In this document: piece by piece, positions 14,013-19,609 of the stretch
Numbering within the stretch: the stretch's first letter is position 1
Layout of the letters: every line of letters starts with the position of its first letter
From: JBNLAN01 sp050302175
GTDB lineage: Bacteria; Pseudomonadota; Zetaproteobacteria; Mariprofundales; Mariprofundaceae
Length of the DNA stretch: 21,488 bases
Assembly: GCA_050302175.1 (NCBI GenBank)
Contig: JBNLAN010000015.1
Coordinates: 1 to 21,488 of the forward strand
Direction: 5' to 3'
Made by a program: the position numbers and the translations under genes
The notes under the pieces: model-generated
Database searches by the model: none
What the model was told of the DNA's origin: nothing
The model's input: only the letters and a program-made list of their open reading frames with translations

Positions 14013-14702
14013 ATGAGACATCGCAAACATCATGGCGGACTCGGACTGGTTAGCGGTCATCGTCGTGCCCTTCTTACGAATCTTGCGACTGCACTGCTGA
14101 CGCATGGCCGTATTGAAACCACGGAGGCCAAGGCCCGCGCCATGCGCCCTTATGTCGAAAAATTGATTACGCTTGGCAAGCGCGGCGACCTGCATGCGCG
14201 CCGTCAGGCCCTGAGTGAGTTGCGCGCCCGTCCGGTTGTTGACCTGCTGTTCGGCGATGTGGCGTCCTCTTTCTCGGATCGTGAAGGCGGTTATACCCGC
14301 ATGATCAAGACCGGTTTCCGTAACGGTGACGCCGCCCCGATGGCAGTGGTCGAACTGGTGCAGGAAAAAGTAAACCCGAAGAAGAAAGCCAAGAAGGCGA
14401 AGCCTGTGGCCAAGAAAGCTGAAGCCAAGCCGGTTGAAGCTGAAGAGACCAAGGTCGAAGCTGCTGCTGACGCTACTACTGAAGATGCGCCGGTAGAGGC
14501 AGCAGGCGAGGCTCCTGTCGAGGAAGAAGCTGCGGCAGCGGAAGAGGCGAAGGCCGAGGAAGCGACTGAAGAGGTTGCCGCTGAAGCCGCACCGGAAGCG
14601 TCTGCCGCCGAGGCAAAGGCTGAAGAAGCCAAACCCGAAGAGAGCGAAGCTGCTCCTGAAGCGCCGGCTGCCGAAGCCGAAGAGGCGAAAAAGGACGAGT
14701 AA
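14013..14702 (+). CDS. rplQ: 50S ribosomal protein L17 (bL17) with long acidic C-terminal tail
   Basis: Residues 1-119 are a regular L17, a 50S protein near the tunnel exit: MRHRKHHGGLGLVSGHRRAL, TNLATALLTHGRIETTEAKA, LITLGKRGDLHARRQALSEL and YTRMIKTGFRNGDAAPMAVV. Then comes a tail of about 110 residues, first lysine-rich (120-140, PKKKAKKAKPVAKKAEAKP), then made almost only of Ala and Glu with scattered Pro, Val, Lys and Thr, ending EEAKKDE. E. coli L17 is about 127 residues. Alanine- and glutamate-rich L17 tails are known in other lineages such as actinobacteria; the function is unclear. The gene ends the superoperon and is followed by a strong terminator. Confidence 0.97.
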   Translation: MRHRKHHGGLGLVSGHRRALLTNLATALLTHGRIETTEAKARAMRPYVEKLITLGKRGDLHARRQALSELRARPVVDLLFGDVASSFSDREGGYTRMIKTGFRNGDAAPMAVVELVQEKVNPKKKAKKAKPVAKKAEAKPVEAEETKVEAAADATTEDAPVEAAGEAPVEEEAAAAEEAKAEEATEEVAAEAAPEASAAEAKAEEAKPEESEAAPEAPAAEAEEAKKDE

Positions 14703-14724
14703 AGTTCGATCGAGAACGATCATG

Positions 14725-14757
14725 AAAGGGCTGCGCATTGCGCGGCCCTTTTTTTAT
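14725..14757 (+). terminator. Intrinsic terminator of the S10-spc-alpha superoperon
   Basis: AAAGGGC (14725-14731) pairs with GCCCTTT (14745-14751) and TGCGC (14732-14736) with GCGCG (14740-14744, one G-T pair) around an ATT loop: 12 pairs, followed by an uninterrupted T-run (14749-14755). It lies 22 bases after the rplQ stop. On the other strand the hairpin is followed by only three Ts and would be a weak terminator for acyP. Confidence 0.92.
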
Positions 14758-14803
14758 TGCCAAAGAAGAATGATTTAAGGCTTTTAAGAATATTCATATG
14801 TTC

Positions 14804-14827
14804 GTTTCTTTGCTTGTGCAAAGAAAC
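14804..14827. repeat. Perfect 10-base inverted repeat between rplQ and acyP
   Basis: GTTTCTTTGC (14804-14813) and GCAAAGAAAC (14818-14827) are exact inverted copies with a TTGT loop. Neither strand has a T-run directly after it, so it is not a standard terminator. I recall similar TTTCTTTGC...GCAAAGAAA sequences as widespread in proteobacterial intergenic DNA, but could not check. It may end acyP transcripts, or be a copy of a dispersed repeat. Confidence 0.6.
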
Positions 14828-14830
14828 ACA

Positions 14831-14874
14831 CCCCGAAGTATCGCGGCTTCTGGCAGAGGCGCGATACGCGGGGG
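14831..14874. repeat. Long imperfect hairpin between rplQ and acyP
   Basis: CCCC (14831-14834) and GTATCGCG (14838-14845) are inverted by CGCGATAC (14860-14867) and GGGG (14871-14874), giving 12 pairs with a 3x3 internal loop. The 14-base central region can be partly paired further (CTTCTG with CAGAGG). It lies 3 bases after the previous inverted repeat, so the two form a compact block of about 70 bases that the rplQ terminator does not explain. Confidence 0.55.
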
Positions 14875-14919
14875 CCCATATGAGCCGTATGATCCCTCCG
14901 TATATGTGATGTGCAGTTT

Positions 14920-15198
14920 TTAGTAACGGATTTCGAAACCGGTAAAATGTTGCGGTTGAATCTCATGGGCCTGCATGGAGGTGACCTCTGCCAGGGCGGG
15001 ACCTTCCGATAGCCAAGCCTGCATCTGCGAAAGCTGTTCGGGATTGCCGCAAATCACCGCCTCCACACTCCCATCCGGGCAGTTCCTTACCCAGCCGGTG
15101 ATGCCCAGTCGGTTGGCGGTTTGCTGGGTGTAGTGGCGAAAGGCAACGCCCTGCACCCGTCCGCAGAGATGCACCTTGTGGCAGATGGATTCGCTCAT
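14920..15198 (-). CDS. acyP: Acylphosphatase
   Basis: Acylphosphatases (92 residues here, usual size 90-100) hydrolyse carboxyl-phosphate bonds such as those of acetyl phosphate and 1,3-bisphosphoglycerate in the cytoplasm. The motif CGRVQGVAFRHYTQQTANRL carries the catalytic arginine R21. GWVRNCPDGSVE carries the catalytic asparagine N39. A QPQHFTGFEIRY tail closes the ferredoxin-like fold. The ATG overlaps the nadB stop by 4 bases, so it is expressed with nadB. No metabolic link between the two products is evident. It converges on rplQ, 217 bases away. Confidence 0.96.
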   Translation of the reverse strand: MSESICHKVHLCGRVQGVAFRHYTQQTANRLGITGWVRNCPDGSVEAVICGNPEQLSQMQAWLSEGPALAEVTSMQAHEIQPQHFTGFEIRY

Positions 15199-16796
15199 GG
15201 GTTTCCCGGAGTCAGCACCGTGTCTGTTGCTTCCGGAAGCTGGCCGGGATAATCAGTGGAGTAGTGCAGGCCACGCGACTCCCTGCGTGTTTGCGCCGAG
15301 CGAACGACCAGTTCGGCAACCAGTGAGAGGTTGCGTAGTTCGATCAGGTCGCGGCTCAACGGGTGTTGCCAATAGTAGGCGGTAATCTCCTCGGAGATTA
15401 CCGATAACCTTCGGCGGGCACGCCGTAAGCGTTCATTGGAGCGCACGATACCGACATAGTTGGACATGGTGGCGCGAATCTCGTCCCAGTTCTGCTTGAT
15501 CTGCACGCGCTCGGTTTCAGGCACCACGCCGCTGGCATCCCAGGCAGGCAGGCCGGAGGGGATGGTGACAGGCGGTTGTGCACGGATATCGGCGGCACAC
15601 TCATCGGCCATCACCATACACTCCAGCAGGGAGTTGCTGGCCAACCGGTTAGCACCGTGCAGGCCGGTACAGGCCGATTCGCCGATCACATACAGGTGGC
15701 CGATTGGCGTTCGACCTGCCACGTCGGTTTTGACTCCACCGCACATGTAGTGCGCCGCTGGCACTACCGGGATTGGTTGCCGAACCATATCGAGGCTGAG
15801 GGCCAGCAGTGAGGCGTACACATTGGGAAAGTGTGACGAGAGTACCTTTTCACCCAGATGGCGGGCATCGAGAAACATATGGTCGGCCCCGCGCTTTTTC
15901 ATCTCATGGTCGATGGCACGGGCGACAATGTCGCGTGGTGCAAGTTCGCCGCGTTCGTCGTAGTCGAATACGAAACGCCGGCCTTCGGCATCGATGAGGT
16001 GCGCACCTTCGCCGCGTAATGCTTCGGTCAGCAGTAATGTGGAGCCGCTCGGACGGTAGAGGCAGGTCGGGTGAAATTGCATAAATTCGAGATTCATCAC
16101 CGGGCAGCCTGCGCGCCAGGCCATGGCGATACCGTCGCCGGTTGAGGCGTGTGGATTGGTGGTAACCGAATAGACCTTGCCAGCACCGCCGGTTGCCAGG
16201 ATGGTGTGGGCGGCAGCCACAGTAATGACTTTATCGTCCGGGGTTAGCAGGTAGGCACCGAGACAGTGGTCCCGGTCGCTGTGAGAACGGCCGAGGCGCT
16301 GTTCGGTAATCAGGTCGATGGCGGTATGGCGCTCGAGTCGGACGACATTCGGTTGGTCGGAAATTTGCCGTAGCAGTGTTTTGCCAATGCTTTTGCCAGT
16401 AGCATCTTTGGCGTGGGCAATACGGCGATAACTGTGTCCACCCTCCTGAGTCAGGTGGAGCTGACCGTTTTGCTGGTCGAAGTCGACTCCAAGTTCGACC
16501 AGTTGACGAATCATTTCCGGGCTACGGCCGATCACGTGGCGGACTACATCCTCATGGCAGAGTCCTGCGCCCGCCTGCAGGGTATCGCCGGTGTGTGCTT
16601 CGACCGAGTCGCCGAAATCAGCAACTGCGGCAATGCCTCCCTGCGCCCTGTAGGTGTTGGAGTCGGCAAACTCCCCCTTGTTGACGATGATGACTCTGCC
16701 GTGCGGTGCCAGCAGCGTGGCGGCAAGCAGTCCGGCGGCACCGCTGCCGATAATCAGGAAGTCGCAGATGGTATGGGTTGTGGCCGGATGATTCAC
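15195..16796 (-). CDS. nadB: L-aspartate oxidase
   Basis: NadB (533 residues) is the FAD enzyme that oxidises L-aspartate to iminoaspartate, the first step of de novo NAD synthesis with NadA. The FAD-binding GSGAAG lies at 17-22, then VNKGEFADSNTYRAQGGIAA. The capping and active-site region has NLEFMQFHPTCLY, the arginine-bearing GELAPRDIVARAID and AAHYMCGGVKTD. The second FAD segment is ACTGLHGANRLASNSLLECM, followed by a helical C-terminal domain. The start is GTG 16796: an in-frame TGA two codons upstream excludes longer forms, and no other start codon lies before the FAD motif. No Shine-Dalgarno sequence is visible. nadA and nadC are not in the window. Confidence 0.96.
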   Translation of the reverse strand: MNHPATTHTICDFLIIGSGAAGLLAATLLAPHGRVIIVNKGEFADSNTYRAQGGIAAVADFGDSVEAHTGDTLQAGAGLCHEDVVRHVIGRSPEMIRQLVELGVDFDQQNGQLHLTQEGGHSYRRIAHAKDATGKSIGKTLLRQISDQPNVVRLERHTAIDLITEQRLGRSHSDRDHCLGAYLLTPDDKVITVAAAHTILATGGAGKVYSVTTNPHASTGDGIAMAWRAGCPVMNLEFMQFHPTCLYRPSGSTLLLTEALRGEGAHLIDAEGRRFVFDYDERGELAPRDIVARAIDHEMKKRGADHMFLDARHLGEKVLSSHFPNVYASLLALSLDMVRQPIPVVPAAHYMCGGVKTDVAGRTPIGHLYVIGESACTGLHGANRLASNSLLECMVMADECAADIRAQPPVTIPSGLPAWDASGVVPETERVQIKQNWDEIRATMSNYVGIVRSNERLRRARRRLSVISEEITAYYWQHPLSRDLIELRNLSLVAELVVRSAQTRRESRGLHYSTDYPGQLPEATDTVLTPGNP

Positions 16797-16842
16797 AGTT
16801 CAACAGTTTACGCCCTTGTTCTTATTTGGGTAGAGTCAGTGC
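16797..16842. promoter_or_regulatory. 46-base divergent promoter region of nadB and rseC
   Basis: This gap must serve both divergent genes unless their promoters overlap the coding regions. On the + strand TTTACG (16807-16812), 18 bases, then TAGAGT (16831-16836) resembles a weak sigma-70 promoter whose start point would fall at or next to the rseC ATG. On the - strand TAAACT, 8 bases before the nadB GTG, resembles a -10 box. Neither gene has a clear ribosome binding site, so leaderless or near-leaderless transcripts are possible. No sigma-E-like GAACTT/TCTGA pair was recognised. Confidence 0.35.
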
Positions 16843-17307
16843 ATGGAACAGTCGGTGTTTGTGATTGCAGTGGAGCACGATGAGGCAACCGTTTGCGCGG
16901 AGCGTGCGAGTGCCTGCGGCCAGTGTGCCGGTAAGGCCGCGTGCAGCACGCTCGGTTCATGGTCGAAGCGAAGCATGCAGATGCGTGCGAAAAACCCGGT
17001 TGGCGCCCGTGTCGGCGATGAGGTGATGATATATGTGCCCGATAGCTGGGTGTTGAAGGCGGCATTCAGATTGTATGGCATCCCAATGCTGACATTCTTT
17101 CTGGCGGGTACGGCGGGCTGGTTGCTGGGCGGATGGCTGGATACTGGTTCGAGAGAGCCGTGGGCGGCCGCGTTTGGGCTGGCGGGTGTGCTGGCAGCTT
17201 ATGCCGTGATCTACACTTCGGAGCGGAGCTCGCAGGGTGGCGGCTTGCACGCATCCATTACCCGCATCAAACACCGTGCTGGCGATGTTCCAATTCATGA
17301 AATTTGA
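16843..17307 (+). CDS. rseC: RseC/MucC family membrane protein
   Basis: This 154-residue inner-membrane protein fits the RseC/MucC family, known for a role in reduction of the SoxR iron-sulfur cluster and linked to sigma-E operons. The N-terminal cytoplasmic part has four cysteines, C18, C25, C28 and C34, in ERASACGQCAGKAACS, a family feature. NPVGARVGDEVMIYVPDSW precedes two membrane segments (about 72-96 and 107-125), and a short polar tail follows. It lies directly beside divergent nadB and 73 bases before degP; there is no rpoE, rseA or rseB. The assignment rests on motif, topology and context. Confidence 0.88.
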   Translation: MEQSVFVIAVEHDEATVCAERASACGQCAGKAACSTLGSWSKRSMQMRAKNPVGARVGDEVMIYVPDSWVLKAAFRLYGIPMLTFFLAGTAGWLLGGWLDTGSREPWAAAFGLAGVLAAYAVIYTSERSSQGGGLHASITRIKHRAGDVPIHEI

Positions 17308-17332
17308 AGCGTTATTTCATGTTTTATTCATG
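17294..17332. repeat. Three phased TTCATG copies before degP
   Basis: TTCATG occurs at 17294-17299, 17316-17321 and 17327-17332, start-to-start distances of 22 and 11 bases, i.e. about two and one helical turns. The first copy is part of the palindrome TTCATGAA, and CATGAAAT (17296-17303) is the exact inverse of ATTTCATG (17314-17321). The block straddles the rseC stop and lies 48 bases before the degP start. The phasing suggests an operator; this is inference. Confidence 0.35.
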
Positions 17333-17380
17333 TTGTATCACAAAAATCCACTGCCATCTTATGAAGTAAGGAGTCCTGTT

Positions 17381-18769
17381 TTGAAAAAAGTTGTTCGCTT
17401 GATTCTCTTTTCCATACTGCTGATCAGCCCGCTTGCGGCCAATGCCTTGCCACCGAGTTTTGCTGATCTGGTTGATGCCCAAAAGGCGGCAGTGGTCAAC
17501 ATCAGTACAACGCAAACCGTGAGTGCACAACAGATGCTTCCTCCGGGTGTGATGCCCGGCTCACCATTCGAAGACTTTTTCCGTGATTTCTTTCCGCAAC
17601 AGCCGCAGGAGCGCAATTCGCTGGGTTCGGGCTTTATTATTTCCAAAGATGGCTACGTGGTGACCAACAATCACGTGGTGGATAATGCCGATAGTGTCAC
17701 CGTGAAAAACAGCGAGGGTCAGGAGTTCGAAGCCGAGATCGTTGGCACCGATGCCAAACTCGATATTGCACTGTTGAAGATCAAGGAGAAGAAAGCGCTT
17801 CCTTTCGTACGCTTTGGCGATTCCGAAAAGTTGCGAGTGGGCGACTGGGTGGTGGCGATCGGAAACCCGTTCGGTCTTGAGCAGACCGTGACCGCCGGTA
17901 TCGTATCTGCCAAGGGACGTGTGATTGGCGCCGGACCTTACGATAATTTCATTCAGACCGATGCCGCCATTAATCCGGGCAACTCGGGTGGCCCGTTATT
18001 CAATGCCAATGGTGAAGTGATCGGTATCAATACCGCCATCTATTCACGTAGCGGTGGTAATAATGGTATCGGCTTTGCAATTCCGATCAGCCTGGCCAGT
18101 TCGGTGATCGATGAGCTGCGTCGCACAGGTCATGTGCAGCGCGCCAAGCTTGGTGTGCATATTCGCGATGTCGATAAAGACACGCAGGAGGCCATGGGCC
18201 TGAAAGATCGCAGTGGCGCATTTGTTCCTGAAGTAGAGGCCGGTTCGCCTGCCGATAAGGCGGGAATTCAGGCTGGCGATGTGATTATTGCCGTCGATGG
18301 CATCGTCATCAAGAAGTCGCACGATCTGCCGATCAAGATTGCCCAGCATAAGCCGGGCGACCGCGTGAAGGTAGAGATTATTCGCGACGGCAAGAAGATG
18401 ACCATTCCTGTGGTTGTGGAAGAGATGCAGGATGATGTTGCGCAGGCAGGCCCGGGCAAATCCGGCAAGCATGGCGTGCGTCTGGGGTTGGGGCTCACCG
18501 AGCTGACGCCGGACATCAGGCAGCAGCTGCAGGTTTCCGTCGATCGTGGTGTGGTGATTTCACAGGTGATGCCCGGCTCACCGGCGGCGCGTGCCGGGAT
18601 TGAGCAGGGCGATGTGATCTACTGGGTGAATGGTAAAAATGTGGATAGCATTCCTGCTTTCGAGAAACTGGTGAAGAAGCATAAGGATGGTGGCGTGCTG
18701 CGTATTCGTCTGGATCGACACGGCAATCAGGTCTTCACCATCATGCGTTTGCCGGAGAGTAAGCGCTAA
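17381..18769 (+). CDS. degP: Periplasmic serine protease DegP/MucD (HtrA family)
   Basis: This 462-residue protein is a DegP/MucD-type protease-chaperone that degrades misfolded envelope proteins. A signal peptide covers about 1-22 (KKVVRLILFSILLISPLAANA). The trypsin-like domain has the triad H98 (TNNHVV), D128 (KLDIALLKI) and S202 (NPGNSGGPL). Two PDZ domains follow (about 250-345 and 365-455), with carboxylate-binding-type segments KLGVHI and RLGLGL. The start is TTG 17381: TAAGGAG (17367-17373) is 7 bases upstream and the signal peptide begins right there. An open frame reaches back to 17237 but would bury the signal peptide. The next gene starts one base after the stop. Confidence 0.95.
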   Translation: MKKVVRLILFSILLISPLAANALPPSFADLVDAQKAAVVNISTTQTVSAQQMLPPGVMPGSPFEDFFRDFFPQQPQERNSLGSGFIISKDGYVVTNNHVVDNADSVTVKNSEGQEFEAEIVGTDAKLDIALLKIKEKKALPFVRFGDSEKLRVGDWVVAIGNPFGLEQTVTAGIVSAKGRVIGAGPYDNFIQTDAAINPGNSGGPLFNANGEVIGINTAIYSRSGGNNGIGFAIPISLASSVIDELRRTGHVQRAKLGVHIRDVDKDTQEAMGLKDRSGAFVPEVEAGSPADKAGIQAGDVIIAVDGIVIKKSHDLPIKIAQHKPGDRVKVEIIRDGKKMTIPVVVEEMQDDVAQAGPGKSGKHGVRLGLGLTELTPDIRQQLQVSVDRGVVISQVMPGSPAARAGIEQGDVIYWVNGKNVDSIPAFEKLVKKHKDGGVLRIRLDRHGNQVFTIMRLPESKR

Positions 18770-18770
18770 C

Positions 18771-19034
18771 TTGATTCAGCTGCCGCACCTGCAACTGCTC
18801 GGACGTAAGCACTGCTGCTTGTGTGATGATGCCGAGCTTGCGGTGCGGCATGTTGAGTCGCTTGGGCTCTGCACATGGGTTCATGTGGATGTGGATGCCG
18901 ATCCGGGGTTTAAAAAGCAGTACGGCATGGATGTGCCCGTACTGCTTTTAAACGGAGAGGTATGCATGCAGCATCAGGTCGAAGTGCCAGAGCTGGTGGA
19001 AATATTGCGAAAGGCTGCGCCAAAACAGGCATAG
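18771..19034 (+). CDS. Glutaredoxin-like small thiol protein
   Basis: The 87-residue product resembles the small glutaredoxin-like (DUF836-type) family. It opens with a beta strand, LPHLQLLGRKHCCLCDDAEL, which has a CxxC centre (C15-C16-L17-C18). VHVDVDADPGFKKQYGMDVP, with the cis-proline position after DV, is followed by VLLLNGEVCMQH and a terminal helix. The start is TTG 18771, one base after degP, 11 bases from GGAGAG (18754-18759); no ATG is available in the right place. No signal peptide is seen, so it is probably cytoplasmic. Substrates are unknown. tlpA follows after 17 bases. Confidence 0.85.
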   Translation: MIQLPHLQLLGRKHCCLCDDAELAVRHVESLGLCTWVHVDVDADPGFKKQYGMDVPVLLLNGEVCMQHQVEVPELVEILRKAAPKQA

Positions 19035-19051
19035 CCGCGCGGAGAGATTTT

Positions 19052-19609
19052 ATGATTGCACGATGGTTGGGAATGTTGGGCCTGTTGCTGGTGGTTGGAG
19101 CGGGGGCCTGGTTGGCTGCGCCGGATACGGGGCAGTCACAGCAGCAGCGCCGCGAAGGCAATACGCCCGCAGAGTTTTCTCTGCCCGACCTGGCCGGGAA
19201 GCTGCACAGCCTGCCGAAAGGTGAAGTGGTGCTGCTCAATTTCTGGGCCACATGGTGCCCGCCCTGTCGTCAGGAGCTGCCATCCATGGTGAAGCTGTAC
19301 GAAAAGTTTGGCGGCAAACTGAAGGTGGTCGCGATTTCGGTGGATCATGATGCCGAGGCGCTGGCCAGTTTTGTGCGCGAGCATAATCTTCCCTTTACCG
19401 TGTTACACGATGCCGATAGTGAGGTTTCACGGGCTTATGGTGTGTTCCGTTATCCGGAGTCTTTTATCATCAACAGGAAAGGCCAGATCGTGTCGCATGA
19501 GATTGGTGCCATCAACTGGATGGATGTTGCGACCGTTCAGGGCTTTGAATCGCTGATGACTGAAACCGCCGCCGTGCAGGTGGCGGCCGAAGAAAACCAT
19601 CCGGAGTGA
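19052..19609 (+). CDS. TlpA/ResA-like membrane-anchored thioredoxin
   Basis: This 185-residue protein has an uncleaved signal anchor (about 4-22), a short linker and a periplasmic thioredoxin fold of the TlpA/ResA/DsbE type. The fold shows AEFSLPDLAGKLHSLPKGEV, then LLNFWATWCPPCRQELP with the CPPC centre at C69 and C72, VVAISVDHDAEALASFV, and the cis-proline P135 in FRYPESFII. Such proteins usually reduce disulfides in the periplasm, for example during cytochrome c maturation; no ccm genes are visible. ATG 19052 is preferred because GGAGAG (19041-19046) is 5 bases away and the anchor begins there; an upstream ATG at 18962 lies inside the glutaredoxin-like gene. The stop overlaps ligA (GTGA). 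Confidence 0.92.
   Translation: MIARWLGMLGLLLVVGAGAWLAAPDTGQSQQQRREGNTPAEFSLPDLAGKLHSLPKGEVVLLNFWATWCPPCRQELPSMVKLYEKFGGKLKVVAISVDHDAEALASFVREHNLPFTVLHDADSEVSRAYGVFRYPESFIINRKGQIVSHEIGAINWMDVATVQGFESLMTETAAVQVAAEENHPE

Noticed and set aside
13995..14738. 247-codon - strand frame rich in F, L, R and S opposite rplQ
   Set aside because: It is the complement of the Ala/Glu-rich L17 tail; the low-complexity GAA/GCT codons read backwards as TTC/AGC. The same holds for the Ser/Ala-rich frame at 14291-14632.
14703..14919. Possible mobile element or small RNA gene in the rplQ-acyP gap
   Set aside because: The region holds a terminator and two inverted repeats, but no transposase, no flanking direct repeats and no clear promoter, so neither call is supported.
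14784..14966. 60-codon - strand frame overlapping acyP and the inverted repeats
   Set aside because: Its FFAQAKK tail is just the translation of the GTTTCTTTGC inverted repeat; no ribosome binding site, and it overlaps acyP in another frame.
16413..16883. 156-codon + strand frame antisense to the nadB start and running into rseC
   Set aside because: nadB is clearly coding on the other strand with the FAD motif in this region; no similarity or ribosome binding site supports the + frame.
17237..17380. N-terminal extension of degP overlapping the rseC end
   Set aside because: The extension would bury the signal peptide, and a good TAAGGAG sits 7 bases before TTG 17381.
18962..19051. Longer tlpA-like start at ATG 18962
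   Set aside because: It would overlap the glutaredoxin-like gene by 73 bases and put 30 charged residues before the membrane anchor; ATG 19052 has a well-placed GGAGAG.
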